Origin: Ipomoea triloba | Lineage: Eukaryota > Streptophyta > Magnoliopsida > Solanales > Convolvulaceae | Length of the DNA: 64,000 nucleotides | Reading direction: 5' to 3' | Assembly: GCF_003576645.1 (NCBI RefSeq) | Contig: NC_044917.1 | Span: 7,908,165 to 7,972,164 of the forward strand | Shown here: positions 24,077 to 36,327 of the stretch, piece by piece | Numbering within the stretch: the stretch's first letter is position 1 | Layout of the letters: each line of letters begins with the position of its first letter | Program-made: the position numbers and the translations under genes | Notes under the pieces: model-generated | Seen by the model: only the letters and a program-made list of their open reading frames with translations | What the model was told of the DNA's origin: nothing | Databases searched by the model: none

Positions 24077-27000
24077 ATGAAGATCACCGGCGCCACTGCT
24101 GGGCTCCCTGCAATCCCGTCTTCTAAACCGCGGGATCCTGATCCTCCTCAGAAGCCGCGAAAACAGGCTCGCCGGAGAATCAAGAACTCCGGCGCCGGAG
24201 TGCGGCTGCGGAAGGACGTCGGCGGCGGGGGATCTCAGGGGAGGAGGAGCCGCCCCGAGACGCCGCTTTTGCACTGGAAGTTCAACGAGGGTGTGGAGGG
24301 GGACAATGCTTGTGGTGTTGTTGCGGAAGAGGTGTCGCCGCCGGAGAATCGCCGGAAATTTCAACGGAAACATAGAGATGCAGTTTCGGTCAGGAGGCTT
24401 GCCGCCGGACTGTGGCGGCTGCAATTGCCGGAAGTGGCTAGTAATGGAGTGGAAAAATTAGGGTTCCAGGTAAGCTATCTTTTATTCCTTTTACTATTTT
24501 AGGGCTTTTTCCATTTTCTACACTTTGGATTAAATGAAATTCCTTTATCTCAGATTCCATTTTTTGACTGCCTTTTACTGCAAATCTTTTTTCTTTTAAC
24601 TCACATTTATGCTTGCCTTCATTACACAAGTACATTATGGATTCTTCAATTAAGGATTTAATGAAAGAAGTAATGATTTTGTTATCTTTGGATTGTGCTC
24701 AAGACCCTAATTAGAAAATAGGTTATGAGGTTTAGTTGCAGTATTGATGATTTGATGATATCCTTGTTGGATCCTATGATGTACCATTGCTGATGTTCCA
24801 TTTACCTCTGTTAGTCTGTTAGCAATAATTACTAAGATGTACTTCTACTGATATTAGATAAAAGTACCATTTTTTTTGAGTGACTAAGGAAACCATCGCG
24901 ACAAGGGTAAATCCCGTATTGTGACCCTAATCAGACCAAATAAACCAACCTAGGTTAATTTGTCCATAGTTGATTGGCTCAAACCAAGAAGGTCAATAGG
25001 CTGGAGTTAAACTTGTAATCTTGTGGTTACCACGTAACCTGTCTAACCAATTTGATTGGATTGCTCCAAAGTACCAGTTTTGCTTACAAGATAGTTGTCA
25101 ATGTCAGTATTTCTGGTGACCCTGATCACTGCCTTTAATGTTTCTTCTGATTTTAGCTGTTTGAGCCTTGAGGCTACCAAATCTTGTTCTGAAAGTTGGG
25201 GAAGTTGAATTTCATTTTGCTGTTCCTCTCTTCGATGCAGGCTGGAGTTCATCATCTTTCGGTCCCTTTTCATGGCCATCATCGTTGTAAAGTTCACGAC
25301 TCTACACTTAAGGATCAAGTACAGAGTCCTCGTTCTGTCTCCGGTAAAAGAGATGGGTTCTTGTCTAAGGTATGCCATTCCCTTTTCATTTGTAACGAAG
25401 ATCGTATAAGTGTGCTTTTAGAGATCTGACGCTAAAGAAGTGTATAAGAACTAGAGGATATTGTGGCATGGCCTAAATTTGCATGCTGTTATTGCTTGAT
25501 AATCAATCTGTTAGAAAATGTTGGTATCTCAATAACTGTATTTTCATGATTCATTCTTATATGGAATATATGATATTATCCAGCTTCTGTTTTGTTTCTG
25601 CATTAATTCGCGTTTTACTCGTTTTTTGTAGCTTGAGCCTTCATTTCAGTTTTCCAACACCGCAATGGAGGGAGCAACAAAGTGGGATCCTATCGGCTGG
25701 AAAGCTGCAGAAGAAACGAAACAGATTCGTGGACCCCAAAAGCGGCGTGATCAACAAGCGCATACTCCCAGAGTGATATCTGTCCTCGAGGCAGAGCTAG
25801 AGCAAGCTCGAGCTCGAATTCAAGAACTCGAGACAGAGCGGAAATCATCCAAAAAGAAACTCGAGCAATTTTTGAAGAAACTCAGTGAAGAAAGGGCAGC
25901 GTGGAGAAGCAGAGAGCACGAGAAAATTCGGGCGATTTTAGACGACTTGAAAGCTGAGTTGAAGAGAGAAATGAAAAACCGGCAAAGGCTGGAAATAGTT
26001 AATTCCAAGCTAGTTAATGAGTTGGCTGACGCCAAGGTATCGTTGAAACGTTATATGCAGGACTTGGAGAAAGAGCAGAAGGCGAGGGAACTCATAGAGG
26101 AGGTGTGCGATGAACTAGCGAAGGAAATCGGGGAAGACAAGGCTGAAATCGAAGCATTGAAGAGGGAATCCGAAAAGCTCCACGAGGAAGTGGATGACGA
26201 GAGAAAGATGCTGCAGATGGCCGAGGTTTGGCGTGAGGAACGGGTTCAAATGAAGCTAGTCGATGCCAAGGTGACACTAGAAGATAAGTACTCGCAGATG
26301 AACCAATTGATAGTCGAACTAGAGTCGTTTTTAAGGTCTAGAGGCGCAACCCCAGATATCGAAGAGATGAAAAAAGTGGATCAGCTTCGACAAGCAGCTT
26401 CCCATATGAATATCCACGATATTCAAGAATTCAAGTACGAGCCCCCAAATCCAGGCGACATTTTCTCCGTTCTTGAAGATGTTTATTTTGCTGAAGCGAA
26501 CGAGAAGGATATCGAAGCTTCTGAAGTTCATACAATCAGTCAAGATAATGTAAGTACGCTTAATAAACCCAATTTCCCGAGCCATTGCAATGAATACGTC
26601 GCCCAGAGTGAACTAGACGAAGAGGGGACCGAGTGGGAAACCATCAGCCATCTCGATGAGCAAGGATCGAGCTATTCACCTGGTGCGAGTGATCATTCTC
26701 TAAACAAGAATTGCCAGCTCAGCGATGGCGATGGAAAACCAGTGGTCGATATCAGCAAGGTTTGCCCTATACCTATACCAAATCAGCAACTGAAAATGTC
26801 CTCGATATCCAGACTATGGAGATCCCGCCCCAGCAATGGTCAGAATTACAAAATCATATCGTTGGAGGGAATAAAGGGGGGGAGGTATTCCAATGGAAGA
26901 CCTTCTAACGGCGCTATCATGTCCCCCGAGTTAGGCTCGGGGAAAGGCGGGCTTAGCCCCTCAGAGCAATGGAGCTCGCCTGACTCGGGCCATCCTCATT

Positions 27001-27134
27001 TAACCCGAGGCATGAAAGGGTGCATTGAGTGGCCGCGAAATTCACAGAAGAGCAGCTTGAAATCGAAACTGCTGGAGGCAAGAATGGAGAGCCAAAAGGT
27101 CCAGTTGCGACATGTACTAAAACAGAAAATTTAG
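24077..27134 (+). CDS. Long coiled-coil protein, BRANCHLESS TRICHOME / USO1-like family, 3 exons
   Basis: Exons 24077-24469, 25241-25369 and 25632-27134 join in phase 0 to give about 674 aa. The N-terminal third is basic and Pro/Arg/Gly-rich (KPRKQARRRIKNSG; HWKFNEG). Residues about 222-427 form one long coiled coil rich in E/K/L heptads (VISVLEAELEQARARI onward). The C-terminus carries the family signature RGMKGCIEWPR followed by KLLEARMESQKVQLRHVLKQ. This matches Arabidopsis proteins annotated as intracellular transport protein USO1-like, relatives of BLT, which affects trichome branching. The USO1 label reflects only coiled-coil similarity, so trafficking is not established. All three exons are open and intact. 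Confidence 0.85.
24870..25067 (-). mobile_element. SINE-like insertion in intron 1 of the BLT-like gene
   Basis: Flanked by AAAGTACCA at 24861-24869 and 25068-25076. The plus-strand left end is a T run (a 3' poly-A on the minus strand). The right part reads as a weak tRNA-like head with a B-box-like AAGTTTAACTCC. The 9-bp duplication and tail support retroposition. Confidence 0.6.
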
Positions 27135-28977
27135 AGCTGAGATTTTAAGAGAGTTAAAGCAAACCAGGAAGGCATTTCTTGCTTTTACTTGTAAGCTACT
27201 CATCTTCTGTTTAATTTAAACTATTACCTGCAGAATGTATTGTCTATGCATCCAACAAATATTTAATTCTGTCGTGAATAGGGATGACAACGGTACGAGT
27301 GCAGCTCGTGAAATCATTGATTAGGGGTGGGATCCTATGAGTTTAGGATTGATATGGCGAAGCTGGGATCACTTAAGTTAAAAAAAAAATAAAAAATACA
27401 ATAATGAAGTTACAACAATGCTGAAAAATATATGCAACTAAAAATTGTAAAATTAAATTGAGAGGTTTCTTCAAGGAGTGTTTTTAGTGCTTTCTAAAAA
27501 TGCATATACATTCAGAACATGGGTAACATAAAATTTTTACTTTTTTTTTTTTTTTGAAAACAAAATTTTTACGTAAATATGTTACATGACAAAGTAGAGA
27601 GACATCAATTGTTTCATAAACAAGGAATGCTTTTTTGTACTTCCTAAATAATAATGATAGATTGATAGAGTGGATAAACTTTAGATAATTTGGATGAGTT
27701 TAGCAGGCTGGTACTCAGTTATACGGGTTGGTATACAAGTGAAATTAGTTTGGCTAAAAAAAAAATACTCTTGTCCAACTCATTTTAAAATAGGCGTAGA
27801 CGGGTGGGCATGACAATGACATGTTGTGACAGCTCTCGATGTGAGGATGAAAAGGAAAGTGGGGGTAATAAATGTGATAAAATTGTCTTCAAAAGGAAAT
27901 AGTTTTTAAAGTGATTTTTTAGGAAATGTGAGTAATGTGGAGGAGAGAGAATGAAGAGAAAGAACAGCCTCCTGCAAGGAGTTTTATTTTTTATTTTTTA
28001 TTTTTTTTATCATGGGCTCCACCAAAATGAAAAGCAGCCAGAAGAAGTTGGGTGAGAGGCAACATAGCGGTGAGTTACAATAGTTTTTTTTTTTGACAGA
28101 CATTTTTATTTTTTTATTTTTTTGTTCTCTTTCCATCTTCTCTCCCCTAGTTGACACCTCAAAAACCAATCCAAAAACCTCGCTATCGATGATGCTCTAA
28201 TAACCATAATTTAATCAACAAGAGAAATGTATAATAAAATTAATGACATACAAAAAAATATGCAAAGCACATTTGAAGAGGCTTTCTTGCAATTCACTAA
28301 CTTAACTTTTTCAATTTTCAACTCTATTGATTTTTGGGAACAATTCAACTAGTTTATCCATTACTTATTTGGTTACAATCATTAACTATGAAATTAGCAC
28401 ACTTCCTCAATTGATATACAACAATTTGCTTTCTCACATGACCAATGATTTTAGTATATTCCTACTAAACTTTAAATGATATTTCAACACCCAAAAATAT
28501 CATTTAAATTTTAAGTAGCATGCTTGGAAACTTCAAGCAACCATTTACTATAAAAAAAAATTCAACATTTTGAATACAAAATGGCAGAGATAGCCTCTCT
28601 ATTTGGGCGATAAGACCATACATGCATACATATAAGCTATTTGTCATGTACTTTGAGTCAATCAAGAGAAAGCTAGTATTCGAGGATAAGGCAATATAAT
28701 TTGTAAATTTGTGTCCTGCCTAAGGCTAATGTGAAAGAGAGGAAGTACAAAGAAAAAATATTTAGCTACATAGAGGCTCCTTATATAGATAACTTCAAGG
28801 GTAATATAGGTATTTTAATATTTACAAAGTCGTAAAGACTATAGTAGGCTACATTACTTTTTCACATAGATTATAGTAGACTAAGAGAAAGTTAGTACTT
28901 GAGCATAGGGCAATATAATTTACGATTTTGTATCTTGCAAAGGGCTATTGCGTCACATTCCTTAACAAGCTAACTAC
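27135..28977. other. Intergenic region, AT-rich, no gene seen
   Basis: Holds the 3' flank of the BLT-like gene, several A and T runs, and a possible decayed MITE around 27820-28200 whose right end, inverted, reads TTAGAGCATCATCGATAGCG. Two similar segments containing AGGCAATATAATTT occur near 28690 and 28908. No coding potential is recognised. Confidence 0.4.
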
Positions 28978-28986
28978 TCCGTATTA

Positions 28987-29728
28987 CAATCGTTATACCC
29001 TGCATCACGGTGCACATAGCAATGTGCACCACGATCCAAAACGACGTTGTTTCGATGTTAGTGGGCGCGGACGCGAATGACTCTAGGGAATTCATTATCT
29101 ATAATACACATAATCATTATCTAGAATACACAGAATGTTTGCCCAGAATACACAGAATATTGACACAAAATACACAGAACTCATCCTCCTAAACATTTGA
29201 ATGCACAAACACATCACAACCTGTGTTAATAACATCAATACACAGAATATTGACACAAAATACACAGAACTCATCCTCCTAAACATTTGAATGCACAAAC
29301 ACATCACAACCTGTGTTAATAACATCAATACACAGAATATTGACACAAAATCCACAGAACTCATCCTCCTAAACATTTGAATGCACAAACACATCACAAC
29401 CTGTGTTAATAACATCAATACACAGAATATTGACACAAAATACACAGAACTCATCCTCCTAAACATTTGAATGCACAAACACATCACAACATGTGTTACT
29501 AACATGAATACACAGAACGGTTGCCTAGAATACACAGAATGATTACCTGGAATACACAGAACAATTACCTAGAATACACAAAATATTAACATAATACACA
29601 AACCGACCGAAACGGGAAACGTGATTTAAAAAAAAAAAAAGACGATTAATTTACAATACTCAAAACGACATCGTTTATGTACGTGGTGCACATTGCTATG
29701 TGCACCGTGGTGCACGGTATAATTTGCC
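28987..29728 (+). mobile_element. MULE-type MITE, copy B
   Basis: 9-bp target duplication TCCGTATTA at 28978-28986 and 29729-29737. The ends are CAATCGTTATACCC and GGTATAATTTGCC. Inside them lie GGTGCACATAGCAATGTGCACC-type and AAACGACRTYGTTT palindromes. The core contains a four-unit 90-bp minisatellite. Confidence 0.8.
29147..29506. repeat. 90-bp minisatellite inside MITE copy B, four units
   Basis: Units start at 29147, 29237, 29327 and 29417 and are nearly identical (AATACACAGAATATTGACAC at each start). The fourth unit carries the ACATGTGTTACTAACATG variant seen in the other copies. The period is a multiple of 3, which creates a long spurious minus-strand frame. Confidence 0.9.
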
Positions 29729-29737
29729 TCCGTATTA

Positions 29738-30405
29738 TACTAGGTATGTCCTGCATAGGATTATTGTGTCACATTCCTTAACAAGCTAACTATTATACTA
29801 GGTAGCCCAAATATTTGATATTTGTATCACCAATACGACTATTGAGTTAGACCTATATCACCCGAAACTTTTAAAAACCTCAAATAAAAATATGAATATC
29901 TATCCATACATATTTAGGCCCACTGAGGTTTGCCCGCGATCAAATGAAATATTCTGAAGCAGTTCTTGGGAAAACCAATCAAGAGTACTGTCAGTGGATA
30001 CTTAACCGCAAGAAGTGGGGAGGTATATTAAGTGCAATTAGCCGCAATGATTTTTAATCTTCATTTGCTCTCAGAGACATCTTTGTATGATTTCAATATT
30101 TTGGCTCTAAACTGTTTGTGTTCTTTATAGTTTAAGGTGATAGAGACATTCTTGTCTGATTACTTTGTTATGGCTCTTTATAAGTATCTAAGCTCTGTTC
30201 AATACTACATTCTTAAGCAGCCAGTCTTTCAACAAGAAGGTGTAACCATGGCATTATTATTAAATATAACAGCCCAACAAGCTGGATTATTATAGCCAAG
30301 ACTTGGTGTACAAGGTCTAGACATGTAACCATGGCATTATTATTATTATTATTATTATTAAATATAACAGCCCAACAAGCTGGATTATAGCCAAGACTTG
30401 GGACT
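29738..30405. other. 3' flank of RidA with a short duplication
   Basis: A segment of about 60 bp starting TAACCATGGCATTATTATT occurs at about 30243-30305 and again at about 30328-30398, with an expanded ATT run in the second copy. It lies just past the RidA stop, so it may affect the 3' untranslated region. No gene is seen in the rest. Confidence 0.45.
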
Positions 30406-32281
30406 TTACAATGCTGCTATGCATTCAATTTCTATCTTTGCACCCTTGGGTAATGCTGCCACCTGATAAGTTGCACGGGCTGGATATGGATCTGGGAAAT
30501 CTGCAAAATATTCGGATTACACCACATTTCGGAACATTCATAAAGGACACATTTTGCATTCATAAAGGATCAGGTCAGTAACTTTCTAAAGCTCCACTGA
30601 TGCCTGATGGAGAACCCACCCATTATAATTAGGGACTCTCTTAATACTTTGTTTCCAACAAGAAGGGTAGAGTTTAGAACATGATGGATAAATAGACCCT
30701 AGGCTGTTTCAATCAGGCAAAAAAACAAAAAAAAAAAAAAATCTATTTGAAGCATGTTTCAATTTGTTTAGAGATCATCTTGAAAAAAATATGACATGAC
30801 ACAGAATGCAATCCGCTAGGATCATTTCAGAGTAATCACTAATCAGTAGCGAAGAAATGAGCTTACATTTAGCATATATCGCATTCACTACGTTGAAGTC
30901 ATTCAAATCAGCTAACCTGTATGGAAATCCAAATAATTGGGCATCAGCAACCAAGATTGCACATTAGAAGGCATATGCACATAAAGATTCACAACAACAA
31001 AAAAAAGGTGAAATATAGAAGACATACAAGATTGTAGTCTTAACAACACTGCTATAGTCAGCACCACCTGCTTTGAGTATTTCCCCCATGTTCTTTAGAG
31101 CCTGAATACAATTAAGGCTCAAATGCATTAATATGCAAGTGAAGTTGACTCATATCAAGATAGCTTGGTGAAAAATGTAATGACCAAAACTACGGAAAAA
31201 GGGATCCTAGTCCAGCAACCCAAAAATGTTAATTTGATAGCTAGGCACATGCGAGATCTTGGAAACACAGACAAATGAGGAAAAGGGATCAAATGCAATT
31301 TATGCAGCGATTATATTACCTGCTCTGTTTGGTCCTCCACATTATCCGAAATCATGTCCGCAGTCTGCATCCGTATAAAATATCTCAAAATTAAATGTTC
31401 AACCATGTACAACAACATATCACCATATGAAACAATTTTAAGAAAATATATTAATTATACCCAAAAAAAAAAGAAGAAGAAGAAGAAGAAGAGATTAGCA
31501 TATACATCAATAGATACAATAACACATAGTCTAGGTTTGGTACGAGCTTTAAGGTGCCTCCTATAGTTGTTTATGGCCTACTCAAGATCTAACAAAAAAT
31601 TAGATACTGTAACATGACAGACCTCTGGATCAAGACCAAGAGATCCAGATACAAAAATAAGATCATTTGCTTTGATGGCTTGAGAGTAAGGCCCCACTGC
31701 TTCTGGAGCGTTATCAGTATAAACAGCCTCCTTTCCACCTGATACAATAGTAATCACATCAGACACAAGAAAACCACAGCATAGTAACATCAAAATGGAA
31801 GGGACAGTCGCACAGTCACACAATAAACACCGGAATGCATTACTCTCCCTGAGTTTTAGACAAAATTATACAGAATAGTTCTTTCAATTACTCCATCTCT
31901 TATTTAAGGAATTAAACCTCATGATATGCCAATCCTACAAATTTTAGGAAATGTCCTACCAATCCGATCCGTTTCGCATCAAAACTGGAAGCAATTCACT
32001 ATTCCAGTAAACATGTGGCGGTGAATACAGAAAACAATGATTCCTTTCCGAATAAGGTTTTGAGAAATAATGTTATCCTTTGATTATCACAGAGCATTAT
32101 GGAGTGTTCGGAACTCACTTGAGGAAGCGAAAGGCTTTGACAGAAGCGGCTTTGAGGAGCGGCGAGAGGCGGCAGGCAGCAGCGATACACGGCCGGGGCG
32201 GGCGAAGGCTAAGGGAGAGGGAGAAGGGTTGCGAAATGCGGAGACGTGGAAAGTGGTTGCTGCTACGGACAAGGAAGCCAT
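30406..32281 (-). CDS. RIDA: Reactive intermediate deaminase A (RidA / YjgF / UK114 family), plastid-targeted, 6 exons
   Basis: Hydrolyses reactive enamine/imine intermediates (such as 2-aminoacrylate) made by threonine dehydratase, protecting branched-chain amino acid synthesis in plastids. Exons (minus): 32119-32281, 31623-31738, 31320-31364, 31028-31101, 30867-30916, 30406-30500, all in phase, giving 180 aa (the Arabidopsis RidA is 187). The first ~54 residues are Ser/Ala/Arg-rich without acids up to the junction, a typical transit peptide. The core has [21 protein letters not shown], the helix [13 protein letters not shown] and VVKTTIL. It ends [12 protein letters not shown] with the substrate-carboxylate Arg at about R158, and [10 protein letters not shown] with E173/E175. 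The start is the first ATG (32279-32281). No disabling change is seen. Confidence 0.93.
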
Positions 32282-32370
32282 TGATGTTTCCGCTTCACTC
32301 ACCAAATCCCTCAGCTACTCTTCTGTCACGCTCTACTACTGTTCTGCTTCTTCCTCTGCTGTGCACTCCA

Positions 32371-32377
32371 TTTTATA
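32371..32377 (-). promoter_or_regulatory. TATA box of RidA
   Basis: TATAAAA on the minus strand lies about 90 bp upstream of the ATG, consistent with a leader of roughly 60 bases. Confidence 0.5.
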
Positions 32378-32416
32378 GCGCCAAAAATGGAGTACTATTT
32401 TAACAAATAAATTATA

Positions 32417-32673
32417 CTACCTCCTTACCAAAATACTGTCTAATTGCTTTAATGAGATTTGACTGAAGTTATTTTTAATCTAATTTTTAATAATATTAAC
32501 TTTAACATTAATATATAAAATTTATATATTTAGAATCTACATTAAAAACACTATAAAATACAAAAAATTAAATTTAAAAATAATAAAAAATTACTAAAGA
32601 AAATAAGTAACGAGGAAAGAATTGGTTTAACTAATGAATAGTAAATATGACAGGTAAAATGGAACAGAGGGAG
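32417..32673. mobile_element. Stowaway-like MITE upstream of RidA
   Basis: Starts CTACCTCCTTACCAAAATAC and ends ATGGAACAGAGGGAG, with TA on both sides (32415-32416 and 32674-32675). It belongs to the same family as 1731-2005 and 54508-54658. It lies about 40 bp beyond the RidA TATA box. Confidence 0.7.
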
Positions 32674-32932
32674 TAATAATTTGATTCATCCAACCAAACA
32701 TCTTTTTGCTCATATTTTATTGGAACCTGCCACATAAATTCACAGTTTCGTCATTTTATGATGGTTATAAAAATAAATGTTAAGCAGTATCATTTGGGAT
32801 GAACTGTAGTTTCATTTATGGAGCTCTGTTAAGTTGTGACGGTAGTGGTTTCTTTACTTAAAAGAAACAGTGCGTTTTTGGACCATGGTCCACGATATAA
32901 CGACGGATGTTAACCTGGAGTGCTAACTACAC

Positions 32933-33156
32933 GGCAAATTATTGTGTGGACCATGGTCCAAAACAACATTGTAAACTTTATGAATTAGAAAAATGTACTT
33001 TATGAGTTAGAATAACGTACATTATATGCTAGAATAATGAAACTTTTGGGTTAAGATAACGTATTTTATGAGTTAAAATAATGTATGCGAAACGACATCA
33101 TTTTTAGATCGTGGTCTACACAGCTGTGTGGATCACGATTCATGCAATAACTGTTG
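32933..33156. mobile_element. Short relative of the MULE-type MITE family, copy F (224 bp)
   Basis: Ends GGCAAATTATTGTG and GCAATAACTGTTG, flanked by CTAACTACAC (32923-32932) and CTCACTACAC (33157-33166), a 10-bp duplication with one mismatch. The interior differs from copies A-D and contains GTGTGGACCATGGTCC and repeated ATGTACTTTATGAGTTAGAA units. Confidence 0.6.
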
Positions 33157-33996
33157 CTCACTACACAACGAATTGTATGAGAAAGTAAAATTACAATTTG
33201 AGAGGATGTAAATCATAGTAACTTAATTGAACATAGAGGCTAGACATTTGCTTACTACGCATGAAAAACTCTCATCATTTTGAGAGGTTGCCCAAACTTC
33301 ACCCATGCAACCAATTAAGCTGTCTATGCGGACATCAACGACATATTTTACTCTAAAAAGTTAAAAATAAAAACATATTTTCCATAATACTAACACAATT
33401 AGTTCAACCGATTACCCTAAAGTTGCTTCAAATTATATTGTCTTCTAATATGCCATATGGTAGCTGAATACGTACAAAGTACAAACCAAACCTTCCCCAT
33501 ATTATTTATTTCGTGTTGCGTGTTCAACATCACGTGCGTACTTATTTTTTTATGGGTTAATGACTGAAATAGGACAAAAAAAATAATAAAGGAGTAGATA
33601 AAAATATGTCTATTTTAAAAATTGAATAAAAATGGGAAAAAAGCATTTGAGACTTGCGTTTGAAGTTAGAAACACAAGTCCCAAATACTTTGTTAATTTT
33701 TTTTTAATCGTTGACAACAAACGCAAGTCTACATGCATTTAAAGTATAAAATACTTAAAAAAAAATGCAAGGGGAATTGCGTTCATCATTAAAAAAAATG
33801 TCAGCCTTCTCTGACAAAGTAGTGAAATTCTAATAGTTGAGAGACTAATATAGTTATTAACTCTTTTACATGGACTTCATCCATTTTTTACTCCTTATGA
33901 CATGGCATAACTTGATTGCTTAATTTAGTAGGGAGTCATTACGTTTATCCATTCATATTTCTTTTTTACTCCAGTTAAATTTAAACACAAATAAAA
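33157..33996. other. Intergenic AT-rich region
   Basis: No gene, RNA or clear element end is recognised. A segment near 33640-33790 has mirrored AACGCAAGT/ACTTGCGTT-type motifs that may be an old inverted-repeat element. Confidence 0.3.
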
Positions 33997-35420
33997 ATAA
34001 AAATTAGGAATAGAAATTTGAGAATCCATGAAATATTTTTCTTTGTTCACAGTTCATTGGGCAAAAAATCTAATCATCGGAAGGCCAAATTCACACTTGT
34101 GGGCCAAATCTCATTACCACTTCCGCTACTAATTATTGCCCTCTATCTCTGCCTACTACCTAGTAGTACTTTTTTTTTTTTTCCTTCCTGGAAAAGTTTA
34201 CCTAGTACCTACAAATTGCAAAACTAGTGGTGGAAACAAATAAATGCAACCTAAATTTTTTATTGGTGGAAATAAATAAATAAATAAATATAGTAGTCAT
34301 TATATTTTTTAAGATTAATTACTGTATACTATGTAAGGATGGAGTAAAAAATAAAGCAAAAAGAATAAAAGAATATTTTTTTTGAGTTCTACTGACTGTT
34401 TGTCCATTCATTTTTTTTTTTTACTCCAATTAAATTTAAACACAAGTGAAAATAAAAATTATAAATAGAAATTTGCTGAGAATTCATCAAGTATTTTTTT
34501 TCTTTCACGGTCCATTGGATAAAAACTTTATCATCGAAAGGCCAAATTCACACTTGTGGGCCAAATCTCATCTACCACTTCCTCTACTAATTATTGCCCT
34601 TTATCTCCGGCAATTATACCGTGCACCACGGTGCACATAGCAATGTGCATCACGTATCTAAACGACGTCGTTTTGAGCATTGTAAACTAATCGTCCGTTT
34701 TTTTAGAAATCACGTTTCCCGTTTCAACCGGTCTCTGTATTTATGTTAATATTCTGTGTATTCCAGGCAATCATTCTGTGTATTCTAGGCAACCGTTCTG
34801 TGTATTCTAGGCAACCGTTATGTGTATCATGTTAGTAACACATGTTGTGATGTGTTTGTGCATTCGAATGTTTAGGAGGATGAGTTCTGTGTATTTTGTG
34901 TCAATATTCTTTGTATTCATGTTATTAATACAGGTTGTGATGTGTTTGTGCATTCGAATGTTAGGAGGATGAGTTCTGTGTATTGTGTGTCAATATTCTG
35001 GGCAGACATTTTGTGTATTCTAGGCAAACGTTCTGTGTATTCTAGATAATGATTATGTGTATTATAGATAATAAATTTCCTAGAGTCATTCGCGTATGCG
35101 TCCACTAACACCAAAACGACGTCGTTTTACGTACGTGGTGCGCGTTGCTATGTGCACCATGGTGCAGGATATAACGATTGTCTATCTCCCCCTACTACCT
35201 AGTACTACCTTCTTGTTTTTTTTGAAAAGTCTACCTAGCACAATCTATTGGGTACCTGATCATCGGGAGGCCAAATTCACACTTGTAAGCCAAATCTCAT
35301 CTACCACTTCCACTACTAATTATTGCCATCTATCTCCCCTGCTACCTATTACTACCTTCTTTTTCTTTTTTAACCTAGTACCTTCAGATTGCAAAACTAT
35401 TGGTGTAAAAAAATAAATGC
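33997..35420. repeat. Three dispersed copies of a ~200-bp segment
   Basis: A segment with GGCCAAATTCACACTTGTGG and TACTAATTATTGCCCTCTATCTC occurs at about 33997-34215, 34455-34608 (continued at 35181-35250 after the MITE) and 35255-35410. The middle copy is split by MITE copy C, so the other two show the unoccupied target. Confidence 0.6.
34609..35180 (-). mobile_element. MULE-type MITE, copy C
   Basis: Left end GGCAATTATACCG, right end GATATAACGATTG, flanked by TTTATCTCC (34600-34608) and TCTATCTCC (35181-35189). The TIRs contain CACCACGGTGCACATAGC and AAACGACGTCGTTT. The orientation is opposite to copies A and B. The core is made of CTGTGTATT-containing units. Confidence 0.75.
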
Positions 35421-35837
35421 AACCTAAATAAGCAAAAAGAATAAAAGAATATTTTTTTGAGTTATGTTCATACAAATTTTCTTAACCTGTTGTAGTAGAA
35501 AGAGTCAACAATGACTCTATTGAGGCTCAATTTCATAACTTTTCATATGAAAAAGTCATTATATATCATCTGAGCACAAGATGCTTAGTTAATATTGCCC
35601 ACTTCAATTTTTCAAAACATTTTCTAACGGCTGAAATGCAGCCAAGGAATAAAGTAGTTTGTATTAATAATTGATCGAGAAAGAAAAAAGATGTAATAAC
35701 TACGAGTTGAAAGTTAGGTAGATTGTATTAATGAGATTTTCGGTACAATTAGTAAGTGGAGATCGGATTTGGCATGGTGCCAATGGTCCCCTATTGCAAA
35801 AAAAAAAATACAATCACAAAACAATTTTGTTTTAGTG

Positions 35838-35840
<3 letters not shown>

Positions 35841-35882
<42 letters not shown>
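35841..35882. repeat. (TA)n microsatellite
   Basis: About 42 bp of uninterrupted TA dinucleotides, ending exactly at the Helitron 3' terminus at 35883. Confidence 0.9.
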
Positions 35883-35883
<1 letters not shown>

Positions 35884-36098
35884 TAGTTTTTAACGCGCAT
35901 TGTGCAAATGAAATAATGTCTAATGTTTATTTTTAAATAAGTATTTCAAAGTATATCAATGCAAAATTATATATGAGATATTCATGCATATATAATTGAA
36001 TGTTGAATTTTTTTATTTAAATCGGCAATTCAAAGTTTATGAATGCAAGACAATATATGAGAGATTGATTATAATTATCACTAAAATAAAGAGTTAAT
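35883..36098 (-). mobile_element. Helitron 3' end fragment
   Basis: On the minus strand GCACAATGCGC (hairpin) is followed by TTAAAAACTAG next to T, fitting a CTAG Helitron end. The following ~200 bp match 36331-36535 with scattered differences. No matching 5' end was found, and the piece is cut by the MITE at 36099. Confidence 0.5.
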
Positions 36099-36313
36099 AC
36101 CCATTTTGGTCCATCGACTATAACGTAATACTTGATTTTGTCCCATAGAATTAAAAGTACCCAATTTAGTCCTCTAACTTGTAAAATTATGCTCAATTTG
36201 GTCCTCCGTTACAATTTCCATCCACCAGCCGTTATATATAGAGGGGCAAAATCGTCATTTTCAATAGTCGAGGGACCAAAATGGTACTTAATAGTTGAGG
36301 GACCAAAATGGGT
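36099..36313. mobile_element. TIR element (~215 bp) with ACCCATTTTGGTCC ends
   Basis: Left end ACCCATTTTGGTCCATCGACTA; the right end, inverted, reads ACCCATTTTGGTCCCTCAACTA, about 22 bp of near-perfect terminal inverted repeat. A target duplication is not clear. The superfamily is not assigned. Confidence 0.55.
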
Positions 36314-36327
36314 ACTTATTATTATTA

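Noticed and set aside
24077..24502. Reading 24077-24502 as a separate 141-aa gene
   Set aside because: A good donor at 24470 and in-phase joining to 25241-25369 and 25632-27134 show that it is exon 1 of the coiled-coil protein.
29147..29506. Regularly spaced repeats that could suggest a CRISPR array
   Set aside because: Units are contiguous 90-bp repeats with no unique spacers, inside a plant transposon.
29095..29535. 146-aa minus frame with a 30-residue repeat
   Set aside because: It is produced by the 90-bp minisatellite of MITE copy B, whose period is divisible by 3; no protein family or signals.
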